Assembly (NCBI GenBank): GCA_016717345.1 | Contig: JADKFR010000003.1 | Coordinates: 1 to 64,000 of the forward strand | From: Propionibacteriaceae bacterium | Lineage (GTDB): Bacteria; Actinomycetota; Actinomycetes; Propionibacteriales; Propionibacteriaceae | Length of the DNA: 64,000 bases | Direction of reading: 5' to 3' | Shown here: piece after piece, positions 52,631 to 60,752 of the stretch | Position numbering within the stretch: position 1 is the first letter of the stretch | Layout: each line of letters begins with the position of its first letter | Notes under the pieces: generated by a model | Databases searched by the model: none | What the model was told of the DNA's origin: nothing | The model's input: only the letters and a program-made list of their open reading frames with translations | Position numbers and translations under genes: made by a program

Positions 52631-53725
52631 TCAGGACCCGTCCGCACCCGCTTCGTTGCGCCGCTGCGGGGCGGTGGAGGAGCGTCGCACCACGACGATC
52701 TCGTCGCCGGTGTGCAGCACTTCGGCGGCGGATTCGAAGAAACGGCGCATGGTCTTGTTCCGAATGACGGCCAGCACGCGCTCCCCGGCGATCTCGGTGG
52801 GGTTCTTCCCCTCCTCGTCCCGCGTGACGAGGCGTTGCGCGACTTCGAGGCCCTCCCCACTGGAGAGCAGGTCCTCGATCACCGTACCAAGGTGGGGACT
52901 GATCGATGACAGCCCCATCAGTCGGCCCACGGCATCGGAGGTGGTGACCACCGCGTCAGCCCCCGACTGGCGCACCAGCGTGACGTTCTGTGACTCCCGC
53001 ACGGCGGCGATGAGGTGCGCCCCGCGATTCAACTGACGCACCGTGAGAGTGGTCAGGATCGTCGTGTCGTCCCGATTGACCGTGATGATCACCTCCCGGG
53101 CGCGAGGCAACTCGGCGCGATGCAGCAGCTCCCGTGAGGTCGCATCGCCCTCGAAGGCGGCGTAGCCGTGCCGGTTGGCCGCGGCGACGGCCTGGGGACT
53201 GGAGTCGATGACGAGGATCTTCTCGCTCGGCACGCCGTTGCGGCGCAGGGTCGAGACCGCGCTCTGCCCCATCGTCCCGTAGCCGATCAGCACCGTGTGG
53301 TTGCGCAGGGTCTTGCGCCACTGGGAATCCATCATGGCCCTCCTTCCTTCGTTGGCGAGCACCTCGACGGTGGTGCCGACCACCAGGATCAGGAACGCGA
53401 TCCGGATGGGGGTGACCAGCAGGGTGTTCAGCAGCCTGGCGTGGGCTGCCAGTGGGGTGATGTCCCCGTAGCCGGTCGTCGTCATCGTCACCGTCGCGTA
53501 GTAGAGCGCGTCGATCAGCGAGACGCCGTCATGGGCGGTGTTGTCGACGTACGCGTCCCGGTCGAGGTAGACGATGAGGGTGATCGCCAGGAGCAGGCCG
53601 AGCGCGACCAGGATGCGCTTGACCAACTCCCGGGTCGCGGTCGAACGGCGGACCGGCAGGCGGACCTGGGCATCGCCGGCCCACAGACCTTCGGAGGAAG
53701 GCGGGCGTAACCGCGGCGTGGGCAT
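52631..53725 (-). CDS. Potassium channel with RCK (TrkA-N/TrkA-C) domains
   Basis: A 364-residue two-transmembrane K+ channel. TM1 is at about 37-54, the pore helix and selectivity filter TMTTTGYGDITP at about 80-91, and TM2 at about 104-121. A cytoplasmic RCK domain begins VLIGYGTMGQSAVSTL (Rossmann nucleotide fold), and a TrkA-C-like domain ends the protein. This is the MthK/Kch arrangement, gated by a ligand bound to RCK. It lies between apt and rel with gaps of 4 and 33 bases, so it is likely co-transcribed with them. Confidence 0.92.
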   Translation of the reverse strand: MPTPRLRPPSSEGLWAGDAQVRLPVRRSTATRELVKRILVALGLLLAITLIVYLDRDAYVDNTAHDGVSLIDALYYATVTMTTTGYGDITPLAAHARLLNTLLVTPIRIAFLILVVGTTVEVLANEGRRAMMDSQWRKTLRNHTVLIGYGTMGQSAVSTLRRNGVPSEKILVIDSSPQAVAAANRHGYAAFEGDATSRELLHRAELPRAREVIITVNRDDTTILTTLTVRQLNRGAHLIAAVRESQNVTLVRQSGADAVVTTSDAVGRLMGLSSISPHLGTVIEDLLSSGEGLEVAQRLVTRDEEGKNPTEIAGERVLAVIRNKTMRRFFESAAEVLHTGDEIVVVRRSSTAPQRRNEAGADGS

Positions 53726-53729
53726 GTGG

Positions 53730-54263
53730 CTAGACCGTGAGAACGGCGGAACAGTCGGACACCCCGAGGCTGCTCAGGTGCTGCCGGCCACCCAGGAAGC
53801 TGAGTTCCATCAGCACCGAGACGTGGATCAAGGTGGCCCCCAGCCGGCTGATCAGCTTGGCGGTGGCCCCGATGGTGCCGCCGGTGGCCAACACGTCGTC
53901 GATCACCAGCACCCGCGCGCCGGGCAGGATCGCGTCGGTGCGGACAGCCAGGGTTTCGTGGCCGTACTCCAGCGAAAACGTCTGGGTGTACACGTCTCCA
54001 GGGAGCTTGCCGGGCTTGCGGACGGGGACGAACCCGGCCCCCAACTCCAACGCGACCGGTCCAGCGAAGATGAACCCCCGGGCTTCCATACCGACCACCA
54101 CGTCGATGTCGGCCGGAGCGCTGGCGGCCAGTTCCTCGACGGCCGCCCGGTAGCCCGTGGCCGAAGCCAGCAGGGGGGTGATGTCCTTGAAGATCACTCC
54201 CGGCTTGGGGAAGTCGGGGACATCGCGGATCAGGCCTGAGATCAACGCTGTGGAGGTGCTCAT
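53730..54263 (-). CDS. apt: Adenine phosphoribosyltransferase
   Basis: A 177-residue purine salvage enzyme that makes AMP from adenine and PRPP. IRDVPDFPKPGVIFKDITPL is the family N-terminus, GMEARGFIF binds adenine, and VLVIDDVLATGGTIGA is the PRPP-binding motif. It begins two bases after secF. The secF-apt-rel order is conserved in actinobacteria. Confidence 0.95.
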   Translation of the reverse strand: MSTSTALISGLIRDVPDFPKPGVIFKDITPLLASATGYRAAVEELAASAPADIDVVVGMEARGFIFAGPVALELGAGFVPVRKPGKLPGDVYTQTFSLEYGHETLAVRTDAILPGARVLVIDDVLATGGTIGATAKLISRLGATLIHVSVLMELSFLGGRQHLSSLGVSDCSAVLTV

Positions 54264-54265
54264 GA

Positions 54266-55450
54266 CTACTTCTTCCGCTGGCTGCGGGACTGCCGCTGGT
54301 GTTGGGTGCGGGTCAACTGGTCCCGGAGTTGATCGGCGGAGTAGACGCCCAACTGGGACGCGTCCACGACCTCCGCCGACTCCGCCAACGCGACGGTTCG
54401 GACGGTGGTGGCCTCCTCCTCGGCGACGGGCGCTGCGGACGAGCCGTGGCGGGCACCGGACTTCGCGGCGCCCCGCGCTGCGCGGCGCTCCAGCCGCTGC
54501 CGGTGCTCCTTCATGGCCGGCTCCGCCTCGCGCATCTGGGCCAGCAGCGGGGTGGCGATGAACAGCGACGAGTAGGCGCCAGCGATCATGCCGACGAACA
54601 AGGCCAGGCCGAGGTCCTTGAGGGGACCGGTGCCCAGCACGAAGGCGCCGGTGAACAGCAGAGCCGCGACCGGCAGGACGCCGATGATCGTCGTGTTGAG
54701 GGAGCGGACCAACACCTGGTTGACGGCCATGTTGGACGCTTCCGAATACGTCTTGCGACCATGTTCGAGGTCGGTGACGTTCTCACGGATCTTGTCGAAG
54801 ACCACCACGGTGTCGTACAGCGAGTAACCCAGGATGGTCAACACCCCGATCATGGTCGCCGGCGTGACAGCGAAGCCGGCCAACGCGTACACCCCGATCG
54901 TGATCACCAGGTCGTGCAGGAGCGCGACGATGGCCGAGATCGACATCTTGAAGTCGCGGAAGTATCCCCAGATCAGCAGGGACACGAGCACCAGGAAGAC
55001 CGTCAGAGCGATCAGCGCCTGCGTCGTGATCTGCTGTCCCCAGGAGGCTCCGATGAGCTGGTAGGCCACCCCGTCGGGCTGAATTCCCGCCGCGGCGGCG
55101 ATCGCCTGCTTCACCTGGGTGACCTCGGCAACTTCAAGGGCGCGGGTCTGGACCCGCACTGTTCCGGCACCGATGGTGGTGACCGTCAACTCGTCGTTCT
55201 TGGGAAGATCCAGCTTCTCGACAGCCGCCCGGACGTCATCGACGGTGCTGGCTGTCACCGCGATCGGCGCCTGGAAGTCCGAGCCACCCCGGAACTCGAT
55301 GCCGAGGTTCAGCGGCCGGAGAACCAGGGCAAGTGCAGCGATCAGCAGCAGCACTCCCGAGACCAGGTACCACAGCTTGCGACGACCAACGAAGTCGTAG
55401 GAGATATCACCGGTGTACAGCCGATGTGCGATGCCGTTGCTGCGGGACAT
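54266..55450 (-). CDS. secF: Protein translocase subunit SecF
   Basis: A 394-residue RND-type membrane protein. Six transmembrane helices flank a periplasmic-type loop after TM1. LGIEFRGGSDFQAPIAV is the conserved post-TM1 segment. ATMIGVLTILGYSLYDTVVV and FDKIREN (TM4-TM5 region) are SecF signatures. The C-terminal cytoplasmic tail is long and charged and ends TQHQRQSRSQRKK. The ATG at 55450 overlaps the secD stop (TGATG). It works with SecD to drive late steps of Sec export using the proton motive force. Confidence 0.94.
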   Translation of the reverse strand: MSRSNGIAHRLYTGDISYDFVGRRKLWYLVSGVLLLIAALALVLRPLNLGIEFRGGSDFQAPIAVTASTVDDVRAAVEKLDLPKNDELTVTTIGAGTVRVQTRALEVAEVTQVKQAIAAAAGIQPDGVAYQLIGASWGQQITTQALIALTVFLVLVSLLIWGYFRDFKMSISAIVALLHDLVITIGVYALAGFAVTPATMIGVLTILGYSLYDTVVVFDKIRENVTDLEHGRKTYSEASNMAVNQVLVRSLNTTIIGVLPVAALLFTGAFVLGTGPLKDLGLALFVGMIAGAYSSLFIATPLLAQMREAEPAMKEHRQRLERRAARGAAKSGARHGSSAAPVAEEEATTVRTVALAESAEVVDASQLGVYSADQLRDQLTRTQHQRQSRSQRKK

Positions 55451-57090
55451 CAGGCGACCCCTCCTGCCTTGACCGGGCGCCGGTTGCCGTTGTGCAGCGG
55501 CGGCTGGGTGGCCCCGAGGTGTTCGGCCTCGAAACCGGAGAAGCGATGCCCCTCGCCGTAGAACTTCGTGGCACCCAGCAGCGTCATCATGGGCTTGGTG
55601 AACCAGAACACCACCGCGATGTCGATGAGGGTCGTCAGGCCGAGGGTGAACGCGAACCCCTTGACCGCTCCGATCGCGATGACGAACAGCACCACCGCCG
55701 ACAACAAGGAGACCGAGTCGGCCACCAGGATGGTCTTGCGCGAGCGGATCCATCCGGTCTCGATCGCGGTGCGCAGGCTCCGTCCCTCCCGCACCTCGTC
55801 CCGGATCCGCTCGAAGTAGATGATGAACGAGTCGGCGGTGACGCCGATCGCGACGATGGCGCCGGCGATGCCGGGCAGGTTGAGCGCGAATCCCATCGAC
55901 TGGCCCAGCAAGACGATCAAGGCGTAGGTGAGGGCGAACGCGATGGTCAGGGACGCCACCACCACGACAGCCAGCCCGCGGTAGTAGAGCAGGCTGTACA
56001 GGACCACCAGGGCGAGCCCGATGAGCCCTGCGGTGATCCCCGCCTGCAGCTGCTCGCCGCCCAACTTGGCCGACACGTTGTCGACGCTGGAGACCTCGAA
56101 CGACAGCGGGAGGGCACCGTAGGACAGGATGTTGGCCAACTGCGTGGCACTTTCCTGCGTGAAGGATCCCGAAATCTCAGCACGCCCACCGGGGATCGGG
56201 TTGGCGACGCTCGGGGCCGAGATCACCGTGCTGTCCAGCACGATCGCGAACTGGTTCAGCGGCGAGGTCTGCGTGGACAGGTGGGTGGTGACCGTGTTGA
56301 AGTCCGTTGCCCCCTGGGTGCTGAATTCCAGGTTCACCACCCAGGAGACCGAGGTCTGCGGGACGGCGGCCTGCGCCCTGGTGACCTGTTCCCCCTTGAT
56401 CAGGACGGGGCCGAGCAGGTACTTGTAGGACCCGTTCTCATCACAGGTGATCAGGGGCTGGTCGAAGACGTCAGGGAAGGAGTCGCCGCACTGGAAGCTC
56501 GCAAAGTCCGAGGTGTCGCGGTCGCTGGGCTCCCACGTGAGCAGGTCGGCCAGCGCCGCCTGTTCGGCCGCCGGGGTGGTCGGGCGGGGGCTCGGCACCG
56601 GGGTCGGCAGGTGGGGCAGGGGTCGCTTGGTCGTGGTCGTCGGTTCCGTCGACGCAGTGGGCACCACCGTCTCGGCGGACGTGGGCTCGGGCGCGGCGCC
56701 GGCCACCGCCTCCACCTCGAACACCTTGCGGAAGTTCAGCTGCGCGGTCTGTCCGACCATGCTGACCAACTCGTCGGCCTGCACGTTCGGGACCGACACC
56801 ATGATCTGGCGGTCGCCGCTGGTGGTGACTTCGGTTTCCCCGACGCCGAGGGAGTCGACGCGCTGCTGGATGATCGTGCGCGCCAACTCAAGGCTGTCGG
56901 GGTCAACCGTCCCGGTTCCCGAACTGTTGGCGGCCGTGAGGGTGATGGTGGTGCCGCCGCGGAGGTCGAGACCGAGCTTCGGCGTCCACGCATTGGCGAA
57001 CCCCATAACGGCGTAGAGGACTGCGATGAGTGCCCCCAGGAACGCCAATGTTCGGACCGGATGACCGTGTTTCCTGCTTGTGGTTGCCAC
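55450..57090 (-). CDS. secD: Protein translocase subunit SecD
   Basis: A 546-residue partner of SecF. TM1 is followed by LGLDLRGGTTITLTA (D1 motif) and an extended extracytoplasmic region. That region includes a Thr/Pro/Ser-rich insert (SAETVVPTASTEPTTTTKRP) not part of the core fold. TM2-TM6 follow, with GIAGAIVAIGVTADSFIIYF and then FERIRDEVREGRSL. The start is GTG at 57090. It lies 24 bases after yajC. Confidence 0.94.
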   Translation of the reverse strand: MATTSRKHGHPVRTLAFLGALIAVLYAVMGFANAWTPKLGLDLRGGTTITLTAANSSGTGTVDPDSLELARTIIQQRVDSLGVGETEVTTSGDRQIMVSVPNVQADELVSMVGQTAQLNFRKVFEVEAVAGAAPEPTSAETVVPTASTEPTTTTKRPLPHLPTPVPSPRPTTPAAEQAALADLLTWEPSDRDTSDFASFQCGDSFPDVFDQPLITCDENGSYKYLLGPVLIKGEQVTRAQAAVPQTSVSWVVNLEFSTQGATDFNTVTTHLSTQTSPLNQFAIVLDSTVISAPSVANPIPGGRAEISGSFTQESATQLANILSYGALPLSFEVSSVDNVSAKLGGEQLQAGITAGLIGLALVVLYSLLYYRGLAVVVVASLTIAFALTYALIVLLGQSMGFALNLPGIAGAIVAIGVTADSFIIYFERIRDEVREGRSLRTAIETGWIRSRKTILVADSVSLLSAVVLFVIAIGAVKGFAFTLGLTTLIDIAVVFWFTKPMMTLLGATKFYGEGHRFSGFEAEHLGATQPPLHNGNRRPVKAGGVA

Positions 57091-57114
57091 GATTGCCTTG
57101 AGTTGAGGGACGAA

Positions 57115-57525
57115 TCAGTTCTTGGTGTCCGGGGTGACCTCGGAGCTGGGAGGCGGCGTCGGGTCGAAGGTGACCGGGGCGTCGGAGGCCTCGGGGATGA
57201 TCGAATCCGGGACGAGCGTCTCGTCACTGAGCTCGGGCTCGTCGACGTATTCGAATTCGTCCTCGACCGGCTGGGTCGAGATCGCGGCCTTCACCACGGT
57301 CATCTCCACCCCGGGGGCGACCTCGATGATGGCCTGCTTCTCGCCGAGGTGCCGAACCGTCCCGACGATCCCCGAGACCAGCATCACCCGGGAGCCGTCC
57401 GTCAGCGCGCTCAAGGCGTCCTTCTGTTCCTTGGTCCGGCGTTGCTGAGGCCGGATCATCAGGAAGTACAGCGCAGCGCCCATCAGGGCAACCATCAACA
57501 AAGTGGACCCAAGATCCCCGCCCAT
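57115..57525 (-). CDS. yajC: Preprotein translocase subunit YajC
   Basis: A 136-residue single-pass protein associated with SecDF. The N-terminal helix (about 5-23) is followed by MIRPQQRRTKEQKDAL, then GIVGTVRHLGEKQAIIEVAP. The C-terminal ~50 residues are acidic and Pro/Ser/Thr-rich. The start at 57525 puts the membrane helix directly at the N-terminus. It heads the yajC-secD-secF-apt-channel-rel block. Confidence 0.9.
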   Translation of the reverse strand: MGGDLGSTLLMVALMGAALYFLMIRPQQRRTKEQKDALSALTDGSRVMLVSGIVGTVRHLGEKQAIIEVAPGVEMTVVKAAISTQPVEDEFEYVDEPELSDETLVPDSIIPEASDAPVTFDPTPPPSSEVTPDTKN

Positions 57526-57625
57526 GTGCGTTTCCTCAGTGTTCGAGTTCAAGCGGCGGAGCTCCGCCGACCCAGAAGCCTAGCGCCGCAAGCCTGGAAT
57601 CCCCATTCGAGACCCGCGGACGACC

Positions 57626-58672
57626 CTACCCGGCATCGTCGGCGAACAGCTGCGCGGGCCCTTGCGGGGGGCGCAGTCCCAGGTGTTCCCAGGCCCGTGG
57701 CGTGGCCACCCGTCCCCGTGGAGTCCGCATCAGGAACCCCTGACGCACCAGGAATGGTTCGGCGACCTCCTCAACCGTCTCGGTCTCCTCCGCAACCGCC
57801 ATGGCCAAGGTGGTGATCCCCACCGGACCGCCGCCGAAATGGCGACACAGGGCGTCCAGGACCGCCCGATCGAGCCGGTCCAGGCCCAGCGGGTCGACCT
57901 CGTACAACTCCAGGGCAGCTCCGGCGACCGCCACGCTGAGCCTGCCGTCGGCGCGCACCTGGGCGTAGTCCCGCACCCGGCGCAACAGCCGGTTCGCGAT
58001 CCGGGGTGTGCCCCGGGAGCGAGAGGCGATCTCGTGAGCCGCCCCCGCACCGAGCTCGATGCCCAGCAAGCCGGCCGAGCGCCGGATGATGCCCTCCAGC
58101 GCCGGGGTGTCGTAGAAGTCGAGTTGGCCGGTGAAGCCGAACCGGTCCCGCAGTGGCCCCGGCAGCAAGCCGGCCCGGGTGGTGGCGCCGACCAAGGTGA
58201 AGGGCGGGATCTCCAGCGGGATGGCGGTGGCCCCCGGGCCCTTGCCGACGACGACGTCGACCCGGAAGTCCTCCATGGCGAGGTAGAGCATTTCTTCGGC
58301 CGGACGGGACATGCGATGGATCTCGTCGAGGAAGAACACCTCGCCCTCGTTGAGTCCGGACAGGATCGCGGCCAGATCCCCGGCGTGCTGGATGGCCGGC
58401 CCGCTGCTGATCCTCAACGGGGCGCCCATTTCGGCGGCGATGATCATGGCCAGCGTCGTCTTGCCGAGCCCCGGCGGGCCTGAGAGCAGGACGTGCTCCG
58501 GCACCGCGCCACGATGACGAGCCGCGTCGAGGACCAACCCCAACTGGTCACTGACGCGGGGCTGGCCGGCGAACTCGGCCAGGGCGGCCGGACGCAGCGC
58601 AGACTCGGCGGCCTGCTCGCCGAGGTGGACGTGTGGGTCGAGCGGGTCGGTGTCGGTATCGGGGCGACTCAT
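57626..58672 (-). CDS. ruvB: Holliday junction branch migration ATPase RuvB
   Basis: A 348-residue AAA+ motor that drives branch migration with RuvA. LRPAALAEFAGQPRVSDQL, Walker A GPPGLGKTTLAM, FLDEIHRMSRPAEEMLYLAM, GATTRAGLLPGPLRDRFG (sensor 1 and arginine finger region) and the C-terminal winged helix with RTPRGRVATPRAWEHL are present. ATG 58672 is chosen; a GTG at 58681 overlapping the ruvA stop as GTGA is the alternative. It is the last gene of the SOS-regulated ruvCAB set. Confidence 0.95.
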   Translation of the reverse strand: MSRPDTDTDPLDPHVHLGEQAAESALRPAALAEFAGQPRVSDQLGLVLDAARHRGAVPEHVLLSGPPGLGKTTLAMIIAAEMGAPLRISSGPAIQHAGDLAAILSGLNEGEVFFLDEIHRMSRPAEEMLYLAMEDFRVDVVVGKGPGATAIPLEIPPFTLVGATTRAGLLPGPLRDRFGFTGQLDFYDTPALEGIIRRSAGLLGIELGAGAAHEIASRSRGTPRIANRLLRRVRDYAQVRADGRLSVAVAGAALELYEVDPLGLDRLDRAVLDALCRHFGGGPVGITTLAMAVAEETETVEEVAEPFLVRQGFLMRTPRGRVATPRAWEHLGLRPPQGPAQLFADDAG

Positions 58673-58677
58673 CGGCG

Positions 58678-59274
58678 TCACTTCGCCAGCGTCCGCAGGG
58701 CTGCGCGCATCAGGGTGGCCACCGGAGGCGTCGGGTCCTGATCGGCCAGTGCAGACACCCGATCACACGCCGCCTCTGCATCCCGGACCGACCAGCCCAG
58801 CCCCACCAGCCCTGAGGCGACCTGCTCACGCCACCCCGCGGGCGCTGCGGCGGTCTGGCCCTCCAGCCCGGCGAGGCGACCGATCTTGTCCTTGAGTTCG
58901 ATCACCAGCCGCTGGGCCCCCTTGATCCCGATGCCGGGAACCCGGGTCAGCGCGGAGAGATTCTCCGAGGCGACGGCCGCGCGGAGCTCGCGCGGATTCA
59001 GCACCGACACCACCGACAAGGCGATCTTGGGCCCGACGCCGCTGGCGGTCTGGACCAATTCGAAACAGTCCCGCTCGTCGGCGTCGGCAAAACCGAACAA
59101 CGTCAAGGAGTCCTCCCGGACGATCAGGGAGGTGTACAGGGTGGAGGGCAGCCCGATTCGCTGGGCCGCTGCCGTCCCGGGTGGGCACAGGACCCTGAGG
59201 CCGAACCCGTTGAGGTCGATGACCAGCCAGGTGCCGCCCACGGAGACGACGGTGCCGCGGAGCTGCGCGATCAC
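58678..59274 (-). CDS. ruvA: Holliday junction DNA helicase subunit RuvA
   Basis: A 198-residue junction-binding protein. The N-terminal OB domain starts MIAQLRGTVVSVGGTWLVID. The tandem HhH motifs include LVQTASGVGPKIALSVV and LTRVPGIGIKGAQRLVIEL. The C-terminal RuvB-binding domain is LVGLGWSVRDAEAAC. The GTG start at 59274 overlaps the ruvC stop as GTGA. Confidence 0.95.
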   Translation of the reverse strand: MIAQLRGTVVSVGGTWLVIDLNGFGLRVLCPPGTAAAQRIGLPSTLYTSLIVREDSLTLFGFADADERDCFELVQTASGVGPKIALSVVSVLNPRELRAAVASENLSALTRVPGIGIKGAQRLVIELKDKIGRLAGLEGQTAAAPAGWREQVASGLVGLGWSVRDAEAACDRVSALADQDPTPPVATLMRAALRTLAK

Positions 59275-59810
59275 GCCGGCCGCCGTGGCTGTTGCCGCGC
59301 TGCCTGTTTCGCCACCGCGGCGGCAATCCGCTCCGCGCCCCCGCCACGCCACAGGTGACAGATGGCCAGGGCCACGGCGTCCGCGGCGTCGGCGGGCTTG
59401 GGCGGCTCCTTCAAAGCCAGGATCCGGGCCACCATCTTCCCCACCTGGGCCTTGTCGGCGCGGCCCGAGCCGCTGATCGACGCCTTCACCTCGGTGGGAG
59501 TGTGGGTGTGGACGGGAACGCCGCGGCGGGCGGCCACCAACATCGCGATCCCGGCCGCCTGGGCGGTGCCGATGACCGACAGCACATTCTGGTCGGCGAA
59601 GACGCGCTCGACAGCCACGACGTCGGGGGTGTACTCCCCCAGCCACTCGATCAGACCACGTTCGATCGCGACCAGCCGCTCGGGCAACGGGTCACCCGAG
59701 GGGGTCCTGATCACGCCGGCGGCGACCAGGGTCGGGGGACGTCCGGGCGTTCCTTCGATGACCCCGACCCCGCAGCGGGTCAGGCCGGGATCCACCCCAA
59801 GGACGCGCAT
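59271..59810 (-). CDS. ruvC: Crossover junction endodeoxyribonuclease RuvC
   Basis: A 179-residue Holliday junction resolvase with an RNase H-like fold. MRVLGVDPGLTRCGVGVIE carries the first catalytic Asp (residue 7). VVAVERVFADQNVLSV has the second acidic residue, and ADAADAVALAICH carries the last ones. ATG 59810 has AGGTGG just upstream; an in-frame GTG at 59816 adds two residues. A LexA box lies directly upstream, so ruvCAB is very likely DNA-damage inducible. Confidence 0.95.
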   Translation of the reverse strand: MRVLGVDPGLTRCGVGVIEGTPGRPPTLVAAGVIRTPSGDPLPERLVAIERGLIEWLGEYTPDVVAVERVFADQNVLSVIGTAQAAGIAMLVAARRGVPVHTHTPTEVKASISGSGRADKAQVGKMVARILALKEPPKPADAADAVALAICHLWRGGGAERIAAAVAKQAARQQPRRPA

Positions 59811-59825
59811 GACCACCTCATTTCG

Positions 59826-59843
59826 TCCGAACAGACGTTCGGA
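59826..59843. promoter_or_regulatory. LexA-binding SOS box upstream of ruvCAB
   Basis: TCCGAACAGACGTTCGGA has perfectly complementary seven-base arms around a four-base centre. The core CGAAC-N4-GTTCG is the LexA consensus of actinobacteria and Bacillus. It lies immediately downstream of the ruvC -10 box and ends 15 bases before the ruvC ATG, a repressing position over the transcription start. Confidence 0.88.
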
Positions 59844-59848
59844 TACTA
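59843..59848 (-). promoter_or_regulatory. -10 box of ruvCAB
   Basis: On the minus strand TAGTAT (TANNNT) abuts the LexA box. Its predicted start point falls within the box, so bound LexA would block initiation. Confidence 0.55.
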
Positions 59849-59852
59849 CTCA

Positions 59853-59875
59853 CCGCTGGACCACTCACCCAGCGG
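59853..59875. terminator. Possible weak terminator after yebC
   Basis: A seven-base perfect stem (CCGCTGG with CCAGCGG) around a nine-base loop lies between the yebC stop and the ruvC promoter. It is short and has no U-tract. Confidence 0.3.
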
Positions 59876-59900
59876 CCACGCCGTGAAGACGCCGCCCCGC

Positions 59901-60668
59901 TCAGTCCTCCAATTGCTCCAGGATCTCCTCAGGCACATCCTCATTGGAGAAGACGTTCTGCACGTCGTCGAGGTCCTCCAGGGCATCAAGGACCTTGAAG
60001 ATCTTTCCGGCCGTCTCGGCGTCGGCGACGGGCTCGGTGAAGGACGGCACGAAGTTGACCTCCGCCAATTCGTAGTCGAAGCCTGCCTCCTGCACCGCCT
60101 TGCGCACCGCCACCAGGTCGGAGGGGTCACACAGCACCGTGATGACGTCGCCGTCGTCGCGAACCTCCTCGGCATTCGCGTCGAGGGTCGCCTCCATCAC
60201 GTCCAACTCGGTCACCGACTTGCCGCCCGACTTGGCGTCCACGGCGACCACGCCCTTGCGGGAGAAGAGCCGCTGCACCGACCCGACATCGGCCATCCGA
60301 CCGCCGTTGCGGGTGACCGCGACCCGCACATCGGAGGCCGAACGATTCCGGTTGTCGGTGAGGCATTCGATCAGGATGGCCACGCCACCCGCGGCGTAGG
60401 CCTCGTACATGATCGTGATGTAGTCGGCGCCGCCCGCTTCGGTGCCGCCGCCACGCTTGACGGCGCGATCGATGTTGTCGACCGGCACGGAGGTCTTGCG
60501 GGCCTTCTGGATCGCGTCGTAGAGGGTCGGATTACCGGCCGGGTCAGCGCCACCGGTGCGGGCAGCGACCTCGATGTTCTTGATCAGCTTGGCGAACAGC
60601 TTGCCGCGCTTGGCATCGATGACTGCCTTCTTGTGTTTGGTGGTGGCCCATTTGGAATGACCGCTCAT
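59901..60668 (-). CDS. yebC: YebC/PmpR family protein
   Basis: A 255-residue three-domain protein. MSGHSKWATTKHKKAVIDAK followed by RGKLFAKLIK is the almost invariant family N-terminus. DNIDRAVKRGGGTEAGG, IYEAYAAGGVAILIE-like and RGDxxTVLCDP-type regions follow. The family was long called transcriptional regulators; some members are now tied to translation of proline-rich stretches. Upstream of ruvC it occupies its common neighbourhood, but it has its own promoter and probably its own terminator. Confidence 0.93.
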   Translation of the reverse strand: MSGHSKWATTKHKKAVIDAKRGKLFAKLIKNIEVAARTGGADPAGNPTLYDAIQKARKTSVPVDNIDRAVKRGGGTEAGGADYITIMYEAYAAGGVAILIECLTDNRNRSASDVRVAVTRNGGRMADVGSVQRLFSRKGVVAVDAKSGGKSVTELDVMEATLDANAEEVRDDGDVITVLCDPSDLVAVRKAVQEAGFDYELAEVNFVPSFTEPVADAETAGKIFKVLDALEDLDDVQNVFSNEDVPEEILEQLED

Positions 60669-60704
60669 GAACGTCCTGCCTGCGAGGTGAAAAGTGCCTG
60701 TCCT

Positions 60705-60710
60705 ACTTTA
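60705..60710 (-). promoter_or_regulatory. -10 box of yebC
   Basis: On the minus strand TAAAGT (TANNNT) lies about 37 bases before the yebC ATG. That leaves room for a short leader with GCAGGACG near the start. It is divergent from the lipoate ligase-like gene. Confidence 0.45.
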
Positions 60711-60740
60711 GGCCACGTGGACGGGTGGCCGGCCCGGCCC

Positions 60741-60746
60741 TAGGCT
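60741..60746 (+). promoter_or_regulatory. Leaderless -10 box of the lipoate ligase-like gene
   Basis: TAGGCT (TANNNT) is followed by six bases and the ATG at 60753, predicting a leaderless transcript. Confidence 0.45.
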
Positions 60747-60752
60747 CCCTGC

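Noticed and set aside
57554..57569. 16-base perfect palindrome CGGCGGAGCTCCGCCG upstream of yajC
   Set aside because: It is self-complementary without a loop and made of GC-rich repeats common by chance here. No regulator or promoter evidence ties it to a site.
55333..57816. An 827-codon plus-strand open frame opposite secD, yajC and part of ruvB
   Set aside because: It spans several real minus-strand genes and shows no domain. It is a by-product of GC-rich codon usage.
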